DNA of 64,000 nt from Litorilinea aerophila (lineage in GTDB: Bacteria > Chloroflexota > Anaerolineae > Caldilineales > Caldilineaceae): the NCBI GenBank assembly GCA_945897075.1, contig CAMDEX010000002.1, forward strand, positions 1 to 64,000, written 5' to 3'. The notes below the pieces were generated by a model. It made no database searches. It was not told the origin of the DNA and saw nothing but the letters and a program-made list of their open reading frames with translations. The position numbers and the translations under genes were made by a program. Positions 1 to 9,937 of this stretch are shown in pieces (position 1 is the first letter of the stretch; each line of letters opens with the position of its first letter).

Positions 1-214
1 GTGCGCCGGACGCAGCAAGCAGCGCCCCTACGGCAAACTACGATTGTACCCCAATCGAGTGAATGAACCAACCCAGACCGACCACGCCGGTCACGGACCG
101 GCGGGGAGCGTTTGACTCCCCCGACCCGGCAGCCCGTCCGGTTGTGAGAAATCCCAACTCGCAGTATACTACGCCGTACAAATCAACTGTTGGCTGCAAC
201 CCAGGGAGCATTCT

Positions 215-3200
215 ATGAATCTGTCGTCGGCTCGAACCCAAACTCTCGGATTTTTGGCCCGTTGGTCGCTTTGCTTGGCGGTAGCGGTTTTGGCGCTGCT
301 GCTGGCGCTGCCCGCGGCGGCCCAAGAGGGCGGCTATACCTACACCGTCCAGCCGGGCGATAATTGGACAGTCGTCGCCAAGCGTGTCGGTCTGACTGTG
401 GAGGAGTTGCAGGCTGCCAACCCCCAGGCCGTGCGCGCCAGCGGCTGGCTGATTGTGGGGGAGAAGCTGCAAATCCCCACTGCGCCCGTCTCCAAAGAAG
501 AGTTCTACACCGTGCGCGCCGGGGATGGCTGGACGATCATTGCCGAACGCGTCAATGTACCCGTTGCCCTGCTACAGGCCGCCAACCCGCGCTATGTGCG
601 CTCTGACCTGATCCTCTATGTGGGGGATCGGCTGTTGATCCCCGCGCCAGCCCAGAGCCGCCCCAGCGCGACGGTCACGCCCACCGCCACCAGCACTCCG
701 CTGCCGACGCAGACACCGACGCCATCAGCGACGGCCACATCTACCGCGACGCCAAGCCCCACGGCGACAGCGACCAACACAGCCACGTCAACAGACACAG
801 CGACGCCGAACCCGACCCACACAGCCACCGCGACGGCAACCCACACGCCGAGCGCAACGGCCACGGCAACCCCGACGCCATCCCCGACGCCCACGGCCAG
901 CGACACGCCGACGCCTCTGCCCACCTCTACTGCCACGCCGCAGCCGATAGCGAAGCCCACCCACGACCCCAATCTTGGGCTGCCTGCCTGCCCGCCTGAT
1001 CTGACCGACGCTTCTGACCCGCTGCTAGAGGTTCTGAACCGGGACGACAGCGCAGACGGTTTGCTGGCTGCCTTTCTGAACGGGTGCGGTCTGGCCAGCG
1101 ATGGGCCTGTGCTGGCCGATCTCACCGGCGACGGCTTGGACGATCTGGCGCTGGTTTACCGGCTTTTGGATGAGGGCGCAGCCACGGCCAGCGCGCAGGG
1201 CGATCTGTTGATTGCCAACGGCAGCGCGGGCGGTGGCTATGCCGCTGCGTATGTGGCCGACGCTGCGGGCAGTGTACAATTGCTGAAGACTGAAGACATC
1301 AACGCCGACGGTGCGGCGGATGTGGTCTGGCTGGACACCACTTGCGGGGCCAGCACCTGTTTCGATACTCTCTACGTGCGCAGTTGGGACGGCACAGCCT
1401 GGCAGGATTGGACAGATGGCACCATTACGATGGCCTCGGCGCAAGTCGAAATCGCCGAATTAGACGAGGCTGGCAGCGGTGCGGAGATTCAATTGAAGGG
1501 GGGCACCTACGGCAGTGTGGGGGCGGGACCCCAGCGCGAGCGTACGGAGATCTGGGCCAGCAGCGCCGGCGCGCCCTACAGCCTGCTGCGCGAGAGCTAC
1601 GGCGAGAGCGCCTGTCTCTACCATTTGATTGTGGACGGCAATGGGGCCTTTGCCGAGGATCTCGACTTTGCCGCCGCGCAGACGCTCTTTTCCCAGGCGA
1701 TCACTGAAAACAAACGCAACGCCTGTTGGACGCGCACCGGTGAACTGGACGAACTGCGCAGTTTCGCCTTCTTCCGACTGGCGCAGATTGCGGGTTATGC
1801 GGGCGAAGCGGCCACGGCCCAGGCGCTGATCGAGCAGTTGGCCGACAGCTATCCGGCCCAGCCCTACGCCCAGGTCGGGCGCATCTGGTTGGATGGCTAT
1901 CTGGCCGCCGGCGACCCGGTGTCGGCCTGTGTGCTGGTGACGAATTTTGTCACCAGCAACCCCGCGGCTGTGCAAGTTCTGGCCGATTACGGCTACGCCA
2001 ACCCTACTTTCAGCGCCGATGATGTCTGCCCGATTCTCGATGTGGCTGTGGCTGCTGCGCCGCCTGCGCCCGCACCTGTGGCAGAAGCAGCCACGAAAAC
2101 ACCCCCCACAGCGACGGCGACACCAGCCGCGACAGAGGCGACAGCAAAAGTTGACCTGGCTGACCTGCCCGAATGCCCGACTGCCATCAATGGCTATGCC
2201 GAGACACTGCCCGCTGTGCTGGAGGAGACGCAAGGCGCAGTGCCTGTGATCGAAGCCTGGCTGCGCGCCTGTGATGCGCTGGCCGACAAACGGGGCGCGC
2301 TGGTCAAGTACGACCTCAACAGCGACAAGCGCGACGATCTGCTCATCTTCCCCACCATCCTCAGCGATGTGGGCTATGGGCCGGGGGGCGCGGATGGCGC
2401 GTTCCTGCTCTTTCACGGCAACGAAAAAGGTGGCTTCGATCTGGTCTTGGCCCCCGACATCTTCGGTCAGCCCACACCCCTTTTCTGGGGTGACGCCAAC
2501 GGCGACCGCCGCCCCGAGCTGCTCTGGCAGGTGGAAAGCTGCTCCACCTTCTGTGTGACCAGTCTGCTGGGGCTGGCGTGGGATCAGGCCAGCGGTCAAT
2601 ACACCCAGGCAGTGCTGCCCGGCGCGGCCCTGGCCGGGGGCAAAGTCTCGGTGGAGACGCTCACAAAAGGCACACCGGGCAAGGGTCGTCAAGTGCGGCT
2701 GGTGGGCGGGGTGAGCGGTACTGTCGGCGGCGGGCTGACTGTGCCCCACACGGAAATCTGGCAGAGTGTGGATGGCGCGCCCTTCCGCCGTATCTCGTGG
2801 CGCTACGACCGCAACGCGGATGGCAACGACTGTCTAGGGCTGCGGCTGGTGGAAGCGGATGTGGCCCTGCAAGCGTCGGATGTGTTGAGCTACACTCCGG
2901 CTATCGCTCTCTACCGGGCCGCGCTGGAGGACGCTTCCTTGCAGGCGTGCAGCCTCTTCGGTCTGGACGCGGCGAAGGAATTGACTCTCTTGCAAGGCTT
3001 GGGCAGCTTCCGGCTGATCCAGGCCCAGGCGCTGGGCGGGGATGTGGCCGCGGCCCAACGCACGCTGACCGGTCTGGTCGCGGGCCAGCCGGAGAGCGAC
3101 TATAGTGCCGCCGCCACCCAATGGCTGGACTCCTTCCTGGCCGATGGCGATGCCGCCACTGCCTGTGGTGGCGTAACCAAAATTGTCATCGGCAAGGCAG

Positions 3201-3298
3201 AGATGTGGCAGGCGACGGACCAGTACGGTTACGACCACCCGGCCCTGGCCGCGGAGCAGGTCTGTTTTGTGCCAGCAGGCGCGGCAGAGGAAAATTAA
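215..3298 (+). CDS. Secreted LysM-repeat protein with Thr/Pro linkers and two FG-GAP/VCBS-like halves
   Basis: Signal peptide; two LysM-like motifs ([41 protein letters not shown]); T/P/A-rich linker; LTGDGLDDL / [11 protein letters not shown] / [11 protein letters not shown] / [11 protein letters not shown] motifs. Confidence 0.85.
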   Translation: MNLSSARTQTLGFLARWSLCLAVAVLALLLALPAAAQEGGYTYTVQPGDNWTVVAKRVGLTVEELQAANPQAVRASGWLIVGEKLQIPTAPVSKEEFYTVRAGDGWTIIAERVNVPVALLQAANPRYVRSDLILYVGDRLLIPAPAQSRPSATVTPTATSTPLPTQTPTPSATATSTATPSPTATATNTATSTDTATPNPTHTATATATHTPSATATATPTPSPTPTASDTPTPLPTSTATPQPIAKPTHDPNLGLPACPPDLTDASDPLLEVLNRDDSADGLLAAFLNGCGLASDGPVLADLTGDGLDDLALVYRLLDEGAATASAQGDLLIANGSAGGGYAAAYVADAAGSVQLLKTEDINADGAADVVWLDTTCGASTCFDTLYVRSWDGTAWQDWTDGTITMASAQVEIAELDEAGSGAEIQLKGGTYGSVGAGPQRERTEIWASSAGAPYSLLRESYGESACLYHLIVDGNGAFAEDLDFAAAQTLFSQAITENKRNACWTRTGELDELRSFAFFRLAQIAGYAGEAATAQALIEQLADSYPAQPYAQVGRIWLDGYLAAGDPVSACVLVTNFVTSNPAAVQVLADYGYANPTFSADDVCPILDVAVAAAPPAPAPVAEAATKTPPTATATPAATEATAKVDLADLPECPTAINGYAETLPAVLEETQGAVPVIEAWLRACDALADKRGALVKYDLNSDKRDDLLIFPTILSDVGYGPGGADGAFLLFHGNEKGGFDLVLAPDIFGQPTPLFWGDANGDRRPELLWQVESCSTFCVTSLLGLAWDQASGQYTQAVLPGAALAGGKVSVETLTKGTPGKGRQVRLVGGVSGTVGGGLTVPHTEIWQSVDGAPFRRISWRYDRNADGNDCLGLRLVEADVALQASDVLSYTPAIALYRAALEDASLQACSLFGLDAAKELTLLQGLGSFRLIQAQALGGDVAAAQRTLTGLVAGQPESDYSAAATQWLDSFLADGDAATACGGVTKIVIGKAEMWQATDQYGYDHPALAAEQVCFVPAGAAEEN

Positions 3299-3310
3299 CG
3301 TTGTATCTGA

Positions 3311-4348
3311 ATGGGAATGATTTTCCACAGCGAGGCATTGGCAATGACACGGTGCATTTGGACAATTTTTCTCCTGTCTCTGCTGCTGCTAAGTGGTTGC
3401 GCCCAGACAGCTACCCCGCAGGCTGACGGCCACGATACCTCTGCCGAATCCCAGACGGAAGAAGAAGGGGATCACTTGCCTCTACTGGCCGCGCTGGATT
3501 TGGTGGAAGGCGAGAAAGTGCGGGTGGTGGCGACGACCAATCTGGTGGCGGATGTGGTGGGGCGCATCGGCGGCGATGCCATCAGCCTGCGTTCGCTGCT
3601 GCCGCCGGGCGCGGATCCCCACGGCTATCAGGCCACGCCGGATGATCTGCGCGCCATCAACGACGCGCATCTGCTTTTTGTCAACGGCCTGGGGCTGGAG
3701 GAATCGCTGGAGGCGATTCTGGACGTGAGCACCCACGCCAAAACAGTCCCCGTCAATGTAGGGGTGGCGCTGATTGAAGCCGATGAGGAGGAAGAGGCGC
3801 ATCACCACACAGGCGGCAACCCCCACACCTGGTGGAGCGTCGCCGCGGTGGAGCAGTGGACTCACAACATCGAGCAGAGTCTTGCGGCGCTAGACCCGGC
3901 CCACGCCGAGGCGTACGCGGCCAACGCTGCGGTCTACCGGGGCGAGTTGGCTGCCCTTCAATCCGCATTGCAGGAGATGGTTGGTCAGATTCCGAGCGAG
4001 CAGCGCAAGCTGGCGACGGATCACGACACCCTGGCCTATTTTGCCCAGGAATTTGATTTTCAGATCGTCGGGCTGGTCGTCCCCTCCTTCAGCAGCCTGG
4101 CCGAGCCGTCAGCCCAACACCTGGCCCAGTTGCAGGATCAGATTCGCGCTGAGGATGTGCGGGCCATTTTCGTCGGTTCCACAGTCAATCCGCGTCAGGC
4201 GCAGCAGTTGGCCCAGGATTTGGGCATTGCGGTTGTGCCCATCTTCACCGATTCCCTGAGCGCAGCGGACGGACCCGCGGCGACATATCTGAATTTTATG
4301 CGTTACAATGTGGGCGCGATCGTGGATGCGTTGGGGGAGGGGAAGTAG
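3311..4348 (+). CDS. Metal (zinc/manganese) ABC transporter substrate-binding lipoprotein, ZnuA-like
   Basis: Lipobox LLLSGCAQ; VVATTNLVADVVGRIGGD, LLPPGADPHGYQATPDD, His-rich loop HHHTGGNPHTWWS. Confidence 0.9.
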   Translation: MGMIFHSEALAMTRCIWTIFLLSLLLLSGCAQTATPQADGHDTSAESQTEEEGDHLPLLAALDLVEGEKVRVVATTNLVADVVGRIGGDAISLRSLLPPGADPHGYQATPDDLRAINDAHLLFVNGLGLEESLEAILDVSTHAKTVPVNVGVALIEADEEEEAHHHTGGNPHTWWSVAAVEQWTHNIEQSLAALDPAHAEAYAANAAVYRGELAALQSALQEMVGQIPSEQRKLATDHDTLAYFAQEFDFQIVGLVVPSFSSLAEPSAQHLAQLQDQIRAEDVRAIFVGSTVNPRQAQQLAQDLGIAVVPIFTDSLSAADGPAATYLNFMRYNVGAIVDALGEGK

Positions 4349-4406
4349 CGATTGGCTGGTGATGGTTTTGGAGCAGAAACGGGAAACGAGTGATTAGACA
4401 GCAATT

Positions 4407-4715
4407 TCACGCCCGCAGCGAAAATGCGTCGTCAATGGGAGACAAATGCACCTCCACACGCGCGCCAAGTGCCGCAGCTACTTTGTTCAGGAAGGAAAGG
4501 TTGGGGGGTGTAGTGCCACTTTCAAGACGGGCAATGCTTGATTGCCCGGTGCCCACCAATTCCGCCAGTTGTTTTTGCGTCAAGCCGCGCAGGATGCGCA
4601 GGCGAGCCACCTGATAAGCGGGTTCACGCGCGGCCAATGCAGCAACGAACTCGGGATCCCACAGCCGTTCGGCCTCCCATTCTTCGAATGCTATAAATCG
4701 CTCATCCATCTTCAA
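4407..4715 (-). CDS. XRE/HigA-like HTH regulator (orphan antitoxin-like)
   Basis: HTH: RILRGLTQKQLAELVGTGQSSIARLESGTTPPNLSFLNKVAAAL. Confidence 0.85.
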   Translation of the reverse strand: MKMDERFIAFEEWEAERLWDPEFVAALAAREPAYQVARLRILRGLTQKQLAELVGTGQSSIARLESGTTPPNLSFLNKVAAALGARVEVHLSPIDDAFSLRA

Positions 4716-4730
4716 CCCCTCTCTTCGACT

Positions 4731-7148
4731 TCAGGCAATCTCCGCCCCATTTGGCCGGTGGAAGGCGGACCAGCGGCGGGCAAACTCACGCAGGCGATCC
4801 TGCACCAGCCGGTTGATTGACCCCTCCGGGTAGATGCCCGTGTCGTCCGCCACGCCCGCGGGGACGCCGGTGAGCAGTTCGATGCCCTCGTCTATGTGGG
4901 AAACGGGGTAGATGTGAAACTGCCCAGCCGCCACCGCCTCCACCACCTCCTGGCGCAACATCAGATGGCGCACATTTGTGGCCGGGATGAGTACTCCCTG
5001 CTCGCCGGTCAACCCCCGCTGCTGGCAGATGGCGAAGAAGCCCTCGATCTTCTCGTTCACCCCGCCAATAACCTGCACATTGCCAAACTGATCTACGGAA
5101 CCGGTAACAGCGAAGGATTGATGGATGGGTACGCCAGAAATGGCCGAGAGCAACGCGTAGAGTTCGGTGGAGCTGGCGCTGTCCCCGTCCACGCCGCCGT
5201 AGGATTGCTCGAAGACCAGCCCGGCGTACAGGGAAAGAGGGGTGTCTACGGCATAGCGGGCGGCCAAAAACGAGGCCAGAATCAGCACGCCTTTGCTGTG
5301 GCTCGGCCCGCTCATCGCCACCTCGCGCTCAATGTTCACCACTTCGCCCCGGCCAATCGTCACGCGGGCTGTAATACGGCTGGGCTGACCGAAGGTCAGG
5401 CTACCCAACTGCATCACCGCCAGCCCGTTGATCTGCCCGACGGCCACCCCGTCGGTCTGTACATTGACTGTGCCGTCCAGAATGAACTCCTGGCTGCGTT
5501 CGGGGATGCGCCAGGCCCGGTAGCGCTGGGCTTCCAACGCCTGCTCCACGTGGGCCAGATGGATGATCGTCTCCCCGGCTTTGTCGGCAAAGTAATCGGC
5601 CTCCTGCAACAGGTCCACCGCCGCCGCCACGCGCATAGAGAGTTTGCCCGCATCCCCGGCCCCCCGGCTGCACTGGTCAATCACCCGGGCTGTGGCCTCC
5701 CGGTCCAGATGGCGCAAGGCCCGTCTGGTCGCCATGGAACCGATGAGCCTGGCAAAGAGCATCTGGTTTTCCGGTGTGCGTTCGATTTCGTCGTTGAAAT
5801 CGGCCATCACTTTGAACAACTCGTCGAAGTCCGGGTCCGACTGGCTGAGCAGATAGTAGAGGTCGCGGTCGCCCATCAGCGCCACTTTCAGACGCAGGGC
5901 GATGGGTTCTGGCTCAAGGGAGACGGCGTTGGCCTGGCTGAGCATCTGGCCCGGCGTTTCGATGCGGATGGATTCGGCACGCAAGGCCCGCTTCAGCCCC
6001 TCCCAAGCGTAGGGCTGGGAGAGGAGTTTCAGCGCGTCAATCATCAGATAGCCGCCGTTGGCGATGTGCAGTGCGCCGCATTTGATGTGGGTAAAATCGG
6101 TGAGCAGCCCGCCCATGTGGGGCACATATTCCACCCGCCCCACCAGATTCTGATAGGCCGGGTTGTCCTCGTAGATCACCGGCGCGCCGGAACGCCCGCT
6201 GTGATCCACCAACAGGTTGACCTGGTAGCGGATGAAGTGATCGCCGTCATCCACCGGGGGCGCAAGGGGCTGGCTGCTTTGGGCCTCGCTCTCCTCGCCG
6301 CGCAGAAACATGGGCAGATTTTCGACAATATCCGCCTGCACCGCGTCCAGATAGCTCTGCACGGCGGGTTGGGGTGTGTACTGTTCGTGGAGTTCGTGGA
6401 AGAGGGGGTCTATTGTAAAGTGGGCCAACTCCTCGTGAAAGGACTGCAACTCCTTGCGCAGCTCCCGCTCCCAACGGGGTAGCTGGATCACCACCCGTTG
6501 CAACTTCTCTTGCATCTCTTCAATGGCGGCCGTGATGGCCTCCTGCTCGGCCTGGGTCATCTGTTGAAACTCCTCGGTTTTCAGCACCTCTCCGTTGCGT
6601 ACAGGGGCAAAGATTAGCCCGTTGGGTGTGCGCAGCAGATTCAGCCCTTTGCTCACCGCCTCGGCCTGCAAGCGGGCGAACTCGGCGTCCTGGCGCTGCT
6701 GGTAGGTAGATTCCACGGCCTGGCGGCGCACCCGGTAGTCATCGGTCTCGAAGGCGGCGGGCAGAACCGTGCGGATCTCGTCGAGCAGTTCATCCATTGC
6801 CTTGCGCAGGTCCGCGCCACCGCCCGCGGGCAATTCCAGCGCCACAGGCCGGTGGGGTTCCTGGAAGTTGTAGACGTAGCACCAGTCGGAGGCGGGCGGG
6901 TCGTCGGCGGCCTGCTGGGTCAAATAGTCGCGCACGACGGTATGTTTGCCGACGCCGGGACCGCCCAGAGCAAAAATGTTGTAACCGGGGCGACGGATGT
7001 TGATGGCAAACTCGACCGCGGCCACCGCCCGCGCCTGGCCGATGATGTCGGAGATAGGTTGCAGTTCGGCGGTGGTGGCAAAAGTGAACTGCGCCGGGTC
7101 GGTACGGATGTTGAGTTGGGCGGGTGTCAGGGCTGGGACGGGTGTCAT
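4731..7148 (-). CDS. ATP-dependent Lon-like (S16) protease with AAA domain
   Basis: Walker A GGPGVGKHT; catalytic GVDGDSASSTELYALLSAISGVPIHQSFAVTGSVDQFGNVQVIGGVNEKIEGFF; start chosen at MTPVPALTPAQL. Confidence 0.92.
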   Translation of the reverse strand: MTPVPALTPAQLNIRTDPAQFTFATTAELQPISDIIGQARAVAAVEFAINIRRPGYNIFALGGPGVGKHTVVRDYLTQQAADDPPASDWCYVYNFQEPHRPVALELPAGGGADLRKAMDELLDEIRTVLPAAFETDDYRVRRQAVESTYQQRQDAEFARLQAEAVSKGLNLLRTPNGLIFAPVRNGEVLKTEEFQQMTQAEQEAITAAIEEMQEKLQRVVIQLPRWERELRKELQSFHEELAHFTIDPLFHELHEQYTPQPAVQSYLDAVQADIVENLPMFLRGEESEAQSSQPLAPPVDDGDHFIRYQVNLLVDHSGRSGAPVIYEDNPAYQNLVGRVEYVPHMGGLLTDFTHIKCGALHIANGGYLMIDALKLLSQPYAWEGLKRALRAESIRIETPGQMLSQANAVSLEPEPIALRLKVALMGDRDLYYLLSQSDPDFDELFKVMADFNDEIERTPENQMLFARLIGSMATRRALRHLDREATARVIDQCSRGAGDAGKLSMRVAAAVDLLQEADYFADKAGETIIHLAHVEQALEAQRYRAWRIPERSQEFILDGTVNVQTDGVAVGQINGLAVMQLGSLTFGQPSRITARVTIGRGEVVNIEREVAMSGPSHSKGVLILASFLAARYAVDTPLSLYAGLVFEQSYGGVDGDSASSTELYALLSAISGVPIHQSFAVTGSVDQFGNVQVIGGVNEKIEGFFAICQQRGLTGEQGVLIPATNVRHLMLRQEVVEAVAAGQFHIYPVSHIDEGIELLTGVPAGVADDTGIYPEGSINRLVQDRLREFARRWSAFHRPNGAEIA

Positions 7149-7330
7149 TGGGTGGGCCTCGGTGGGTGACGGGTTGCGGGCGTTGCGTCTGGTGGATGAT
7201 ACACCGTTCGATAGGGTGAGCGCAAAAGGAGTTTGTGATCCACTTGACACAGCGCAGATGTTCCTGTAGGATCGGTGTTACCTGCTATGGCAGCTTTGTG
7301 TCGGGTGGACGCCAAAATGAGGGAACAAAC

Positions 7331-7612
7331 GTGAATTTGCGTTTTTACATAGACCCGGCCACGGATGAAGCGCACATCTACAATCACGATGTTGACGAAG
7401 ACGAAGTCCATGATGTTCTGACTCGCCCTGGCGAGGATCGACCAGGACGGGAAGGCTCACGTGTCGCAATCGGACAAACGCAAAGTGGACGCTATCTGCG
7501 CGTGATTTATGTGCCCGATCCTGAACCAGGCAGTGTTTTTGTCGTGACGGCGTATGAGTTAAGTGGCAAGCCTTTGGCAGCTTATCGTCGGAGACAACGT
7601 AGACGGAGATAA
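7331..7612 (+). CDS. DUF4258-like small protein (putative toxin of a TA-like pair)
   Basis: GTG start after AACAAAC; MNLRFYIDPATDEAHIYNHDVDEDEVHDVLTRPGEDRPG...RYLRVIYVPD. Confidence 0.65.
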   Translation: MNLRFYIDPATDEAHIYNHDVDEDEVHDVLTRPGEDRPGREGSRVAIGQTQSGRYLRVIYVPDPEPGSVFVVTAYELSGKPLAAYRRRQRRRR

Positions 7613-7615
7613 ACG

Positions 7616-7831
7616 ATGAAACAAACTAGACTTCCTCGTGGATGGGATGCGCATCGCGTACAGAGAGTACTCTCCCATTACGAAAAACAAACAGAGGACG
7701 AGGCGATCACCGAAGATGAAGCGGCGTTTGCGGATCAGACGCAAACAGTGATGGAAATCCCGATTGAGTTGATTCCTGCTGTCCGAGAGTTGCTCGCCAA
7801 GTATTATGGGGACCAGAGAGTTCCTGCATAA
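7616..7831 (+). CDS. Small acidic protein, putative partner/antitoxin
   Basis: Starts 4 nt after the upstream stop; 71 aa, acidic. Confidence 0.6.
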   Translation: MKQTRLPRGWDAHRVQRVLSHYEKQTEDEAITEDEAAFADQTQTVMEIPIELIPAVRELLAKYYGDQRVPA

Positions 7832-7961
7832 GCGATGGCGGATTACGCAAATCGGTGCAGTGCTTGCGGCGGGTGGCGTTGGATACCCGTTTAAGCAGAT
7901 TTTTCGGATGTCGGAACACGGTTCGCGTTACACTAAGACAAAAGTAATGGAGATTTCAGCT

Positions 7962-9233
7962 ATGTTGTCCTCATTTAAGTCTTTGATTGTAGCGGTATCA
8001 ATTTTCGCTACCATTTTGCTGGCAGGTTGTGGTAATGATCCAATTGAAAACACATCTGGATCGTCTATTATCCTAGCTGAACTTGGAGAACCATATGTTC
8101 AGATAGCTACAGAAACCCATCGCCAAAATAATTGTGATGGCTCAGATCAAGGACTAAAAATAGCCCGAAATCTGCAACTCGAGCAAAACGTTAATTACTA
8201 TGTTGAAACAGGGATCACCGGCTTAATTGAGGGAGAAGTACCTGCCGTGCTAAAAGCACAGATACAGGCAGCCATTGACAGCGGAGTGTCACAGTCGTGG
8301 GGGGAATATTCAAGTCGAGGAGTAGAATTTACAGTCAAAATTGATCCTGGAAAAGTTGCTGAGCATACAATTGCTTGGAAAGAGACTAAAGTTGATGGCA
8401 TTGTTGAAATCCGTGCTACGGCTGGCATCGGGAGGGTACGGTTCATCAAAACCGTAGCCGTTGAACTGGAAAATAGAACCAGCACAGAGCGCACTTGTGA
8501 TGAGGTTAAAGAGCCATTACCAGTAAGTTGTACAGTTCCTAACCTTGTTGGCGTAGAGCAATCGGCAGCACAATTTAGTATTCAGCAACTTGGTCTCAAC
8601 GCTACCATTTCAACTCAATACAGTGAAGACGCATCTTTAGGCATCGTATTATCACAAAGCCCTTCGCCTCAAACGGAGTTATCCCCTTGTCAAGGCTCTA
8701 TAGGGATTCTTGTTAGCCTTGGAAGCGTGCTGACTCCAACACCGACGATACCGAATACACCCGTACCGCCTACAACTACACCAGTTCTGCCTACATCTAT
8801 ACCACCAACTACTATAGCATCTCAAAATCAAGGACCTATTCGAGAACACTATCAGACCGTGATTGGAGACGGCCTGTTTTCCGAAGCTACTTTTTCTGAC
8901 GGTCTAGCTCCTTACTCTAATGAATGGCTTGGAGAAAATAACCACTACAAAATCCAGATAATTCGACTTGAGGAACAACCTGATGGTTGTGACGCTGCTA
9001 AATATGATTCAGAGTTGATATGGATATCTGCTGGTACAAATACCTACATCACTATCAATGGAGAATATGTTGGTACCTACACCAGCCCTGGGGATCGTCA
9101 TGGATATGTTTTCAAATGGCCAATCCGACTAGGGGATCGGATTTGTGCAGTTAATACCACAGGATTCCACATTGTTATCGGACCTGACATTTATTATCAT
9201 TATGACAGTTATTGCTATCGCGGCAACTGTTAA
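7962..9233 (+). CDS. PASTA-domain lipoprotein
   Basis: Lipobox ILLAGCGN; PASTA-like VPNLVGVEQSAAQFSIQQLGLNATISTQYSEDASLGIVLSQSPSP; T/P linker. Confidence 0.75.
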   Translation: MLSSFKSLIVAVSIFATILLAGCGNDPIENTSGSSIILAELGEPYVQIATETHRQNNCDGSDQGLKIARNLQLEQNVNYYVETGITGLIEGEVPAVLKAQIQAAIDSGVSQSWGEYSSRGVEFTVKIDPGKVAEHTIAWKETKVDGIVEIRATAGIGRVRFIKTVAVELENRTSTERTCDEVKEPLPVSCTVPNLVGVEQSAAQFSIQQLGLNATISTQYSEDASLGIVLSQSPSPQTELSPCQGSIGILVSLGSVLTPTPTIPNTPVPPTTTPVLPTSIPPTTIASQNQGPIREHYQTVIGDGLFSEATFSDGLAPYSNEWLGENNHYKIQIIRLEEQPDGCDAAKYDSELIWISAGTNTYITINGEYVGTYTSPGDRHGYVFKWPIRLGDRICAVNTTGFHIVIGPDIYYHYDSYCYRGNC

Positions 9234-9330
9234 GAATGCCCAACATCCGGTGCAGCCGGTCGGGGATGATCTCGGCTCACTTGTGAGGTTGACTGTACTT
9301 AGCAGTTGACGCTAACGTTCGTAACTTCGG

Positions 9331-9360
9331 AAAGAGAGACCCAATCGGGCCTCTCTTTTT
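9331..9360 (+). terminator. Probable rho-independent terminator
   Basis: aaagagagaccc-aatc-gggcctctcttttt. Confidence 0.7.
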
Positions 9361-9547
9361 CATCGCGGGCCGGGCGGTTGTTCTGGTAGAGTACGCCTGC
9401 TCAGCCCAAAGTCCCCGGCGCTTTCTGTCCCGGCGCGTCGGGAGCGGACGTAGCCAGCGACGAAATGCCTACCGATTCCGGGAATCGAGCGAACCCACCC
9501 TTTGCAAAGTGCTTGCGTACCAGTGCCTGTAGTGCTATAATCAGCCC

Positions 9548-9820
9548 ATGACACCACCCGAGAGCGGCAAAATCCCCGCATCGTTGCGCCGTGCCATCGA
9601 AACTGCTCCCCAGCAGCCGCTCGATGCGATTGTGCGCGTGCGCAGCGCGGACGACGAAACCCAATCTCGTCTGGAAGCTGCCGGGCTGACCGTGCGCTAT
9701 CGCCTTAACCTCGTGCCCCAATTTGTCGTCACCGGCCCCGGTCAGGCGCTCCTCTCCCTGGCAGACGCCGAGTGGCTGGTTGGCGTCGAAGTGGATCGTT
9801 CTGTTCATACGTGGCAGTGA
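9548..9820 (+). CDS. Stand-alone subtilase propeptide-like (I9-like) protein
   Basis: 90 aa; LDAIVRVRSADDETQSRLEAAGLTVRYRLNLVPQFVVTGPGQALLSLADAEWLVGVEVDR resembles a propeptide fold; directly upstream of a subtilase. Confidence 0.5.
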   Translation: MTPPESGKIPASLRRAIETAPQQPLDAIVRVRSADDETQSRLEAAGLTVRYRLNLVPQFVVTGPGQALLSLADAEWLVGVEVDRSVHTWQ

Positions 9821-9937
9821 CACGGAGGAGACGTGAAAGGTGAAACGTGAAACGTGGGATTACACGACGCAACCTCACGTAGCAAGCAGCACGCACCTCG
9901 CCTTACGTTTCACTCATTATCAGCAAGGAGAAACCCT

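Noticed and set aside
616-1125. 169-aa minus-strand valine/glycine-rich ORF
   Set aside because: Antisense of the Thr/Pro-rich linker of the LysM protein.
4896-6482. 528-aa plus-strand ORF opposite the Lon-like gene
   Set aside because: Antisense shadow ORF in GC-rich codons; composition rich in H/Q/R and no domain motifs, while the minus-strand Lon reading is clear.
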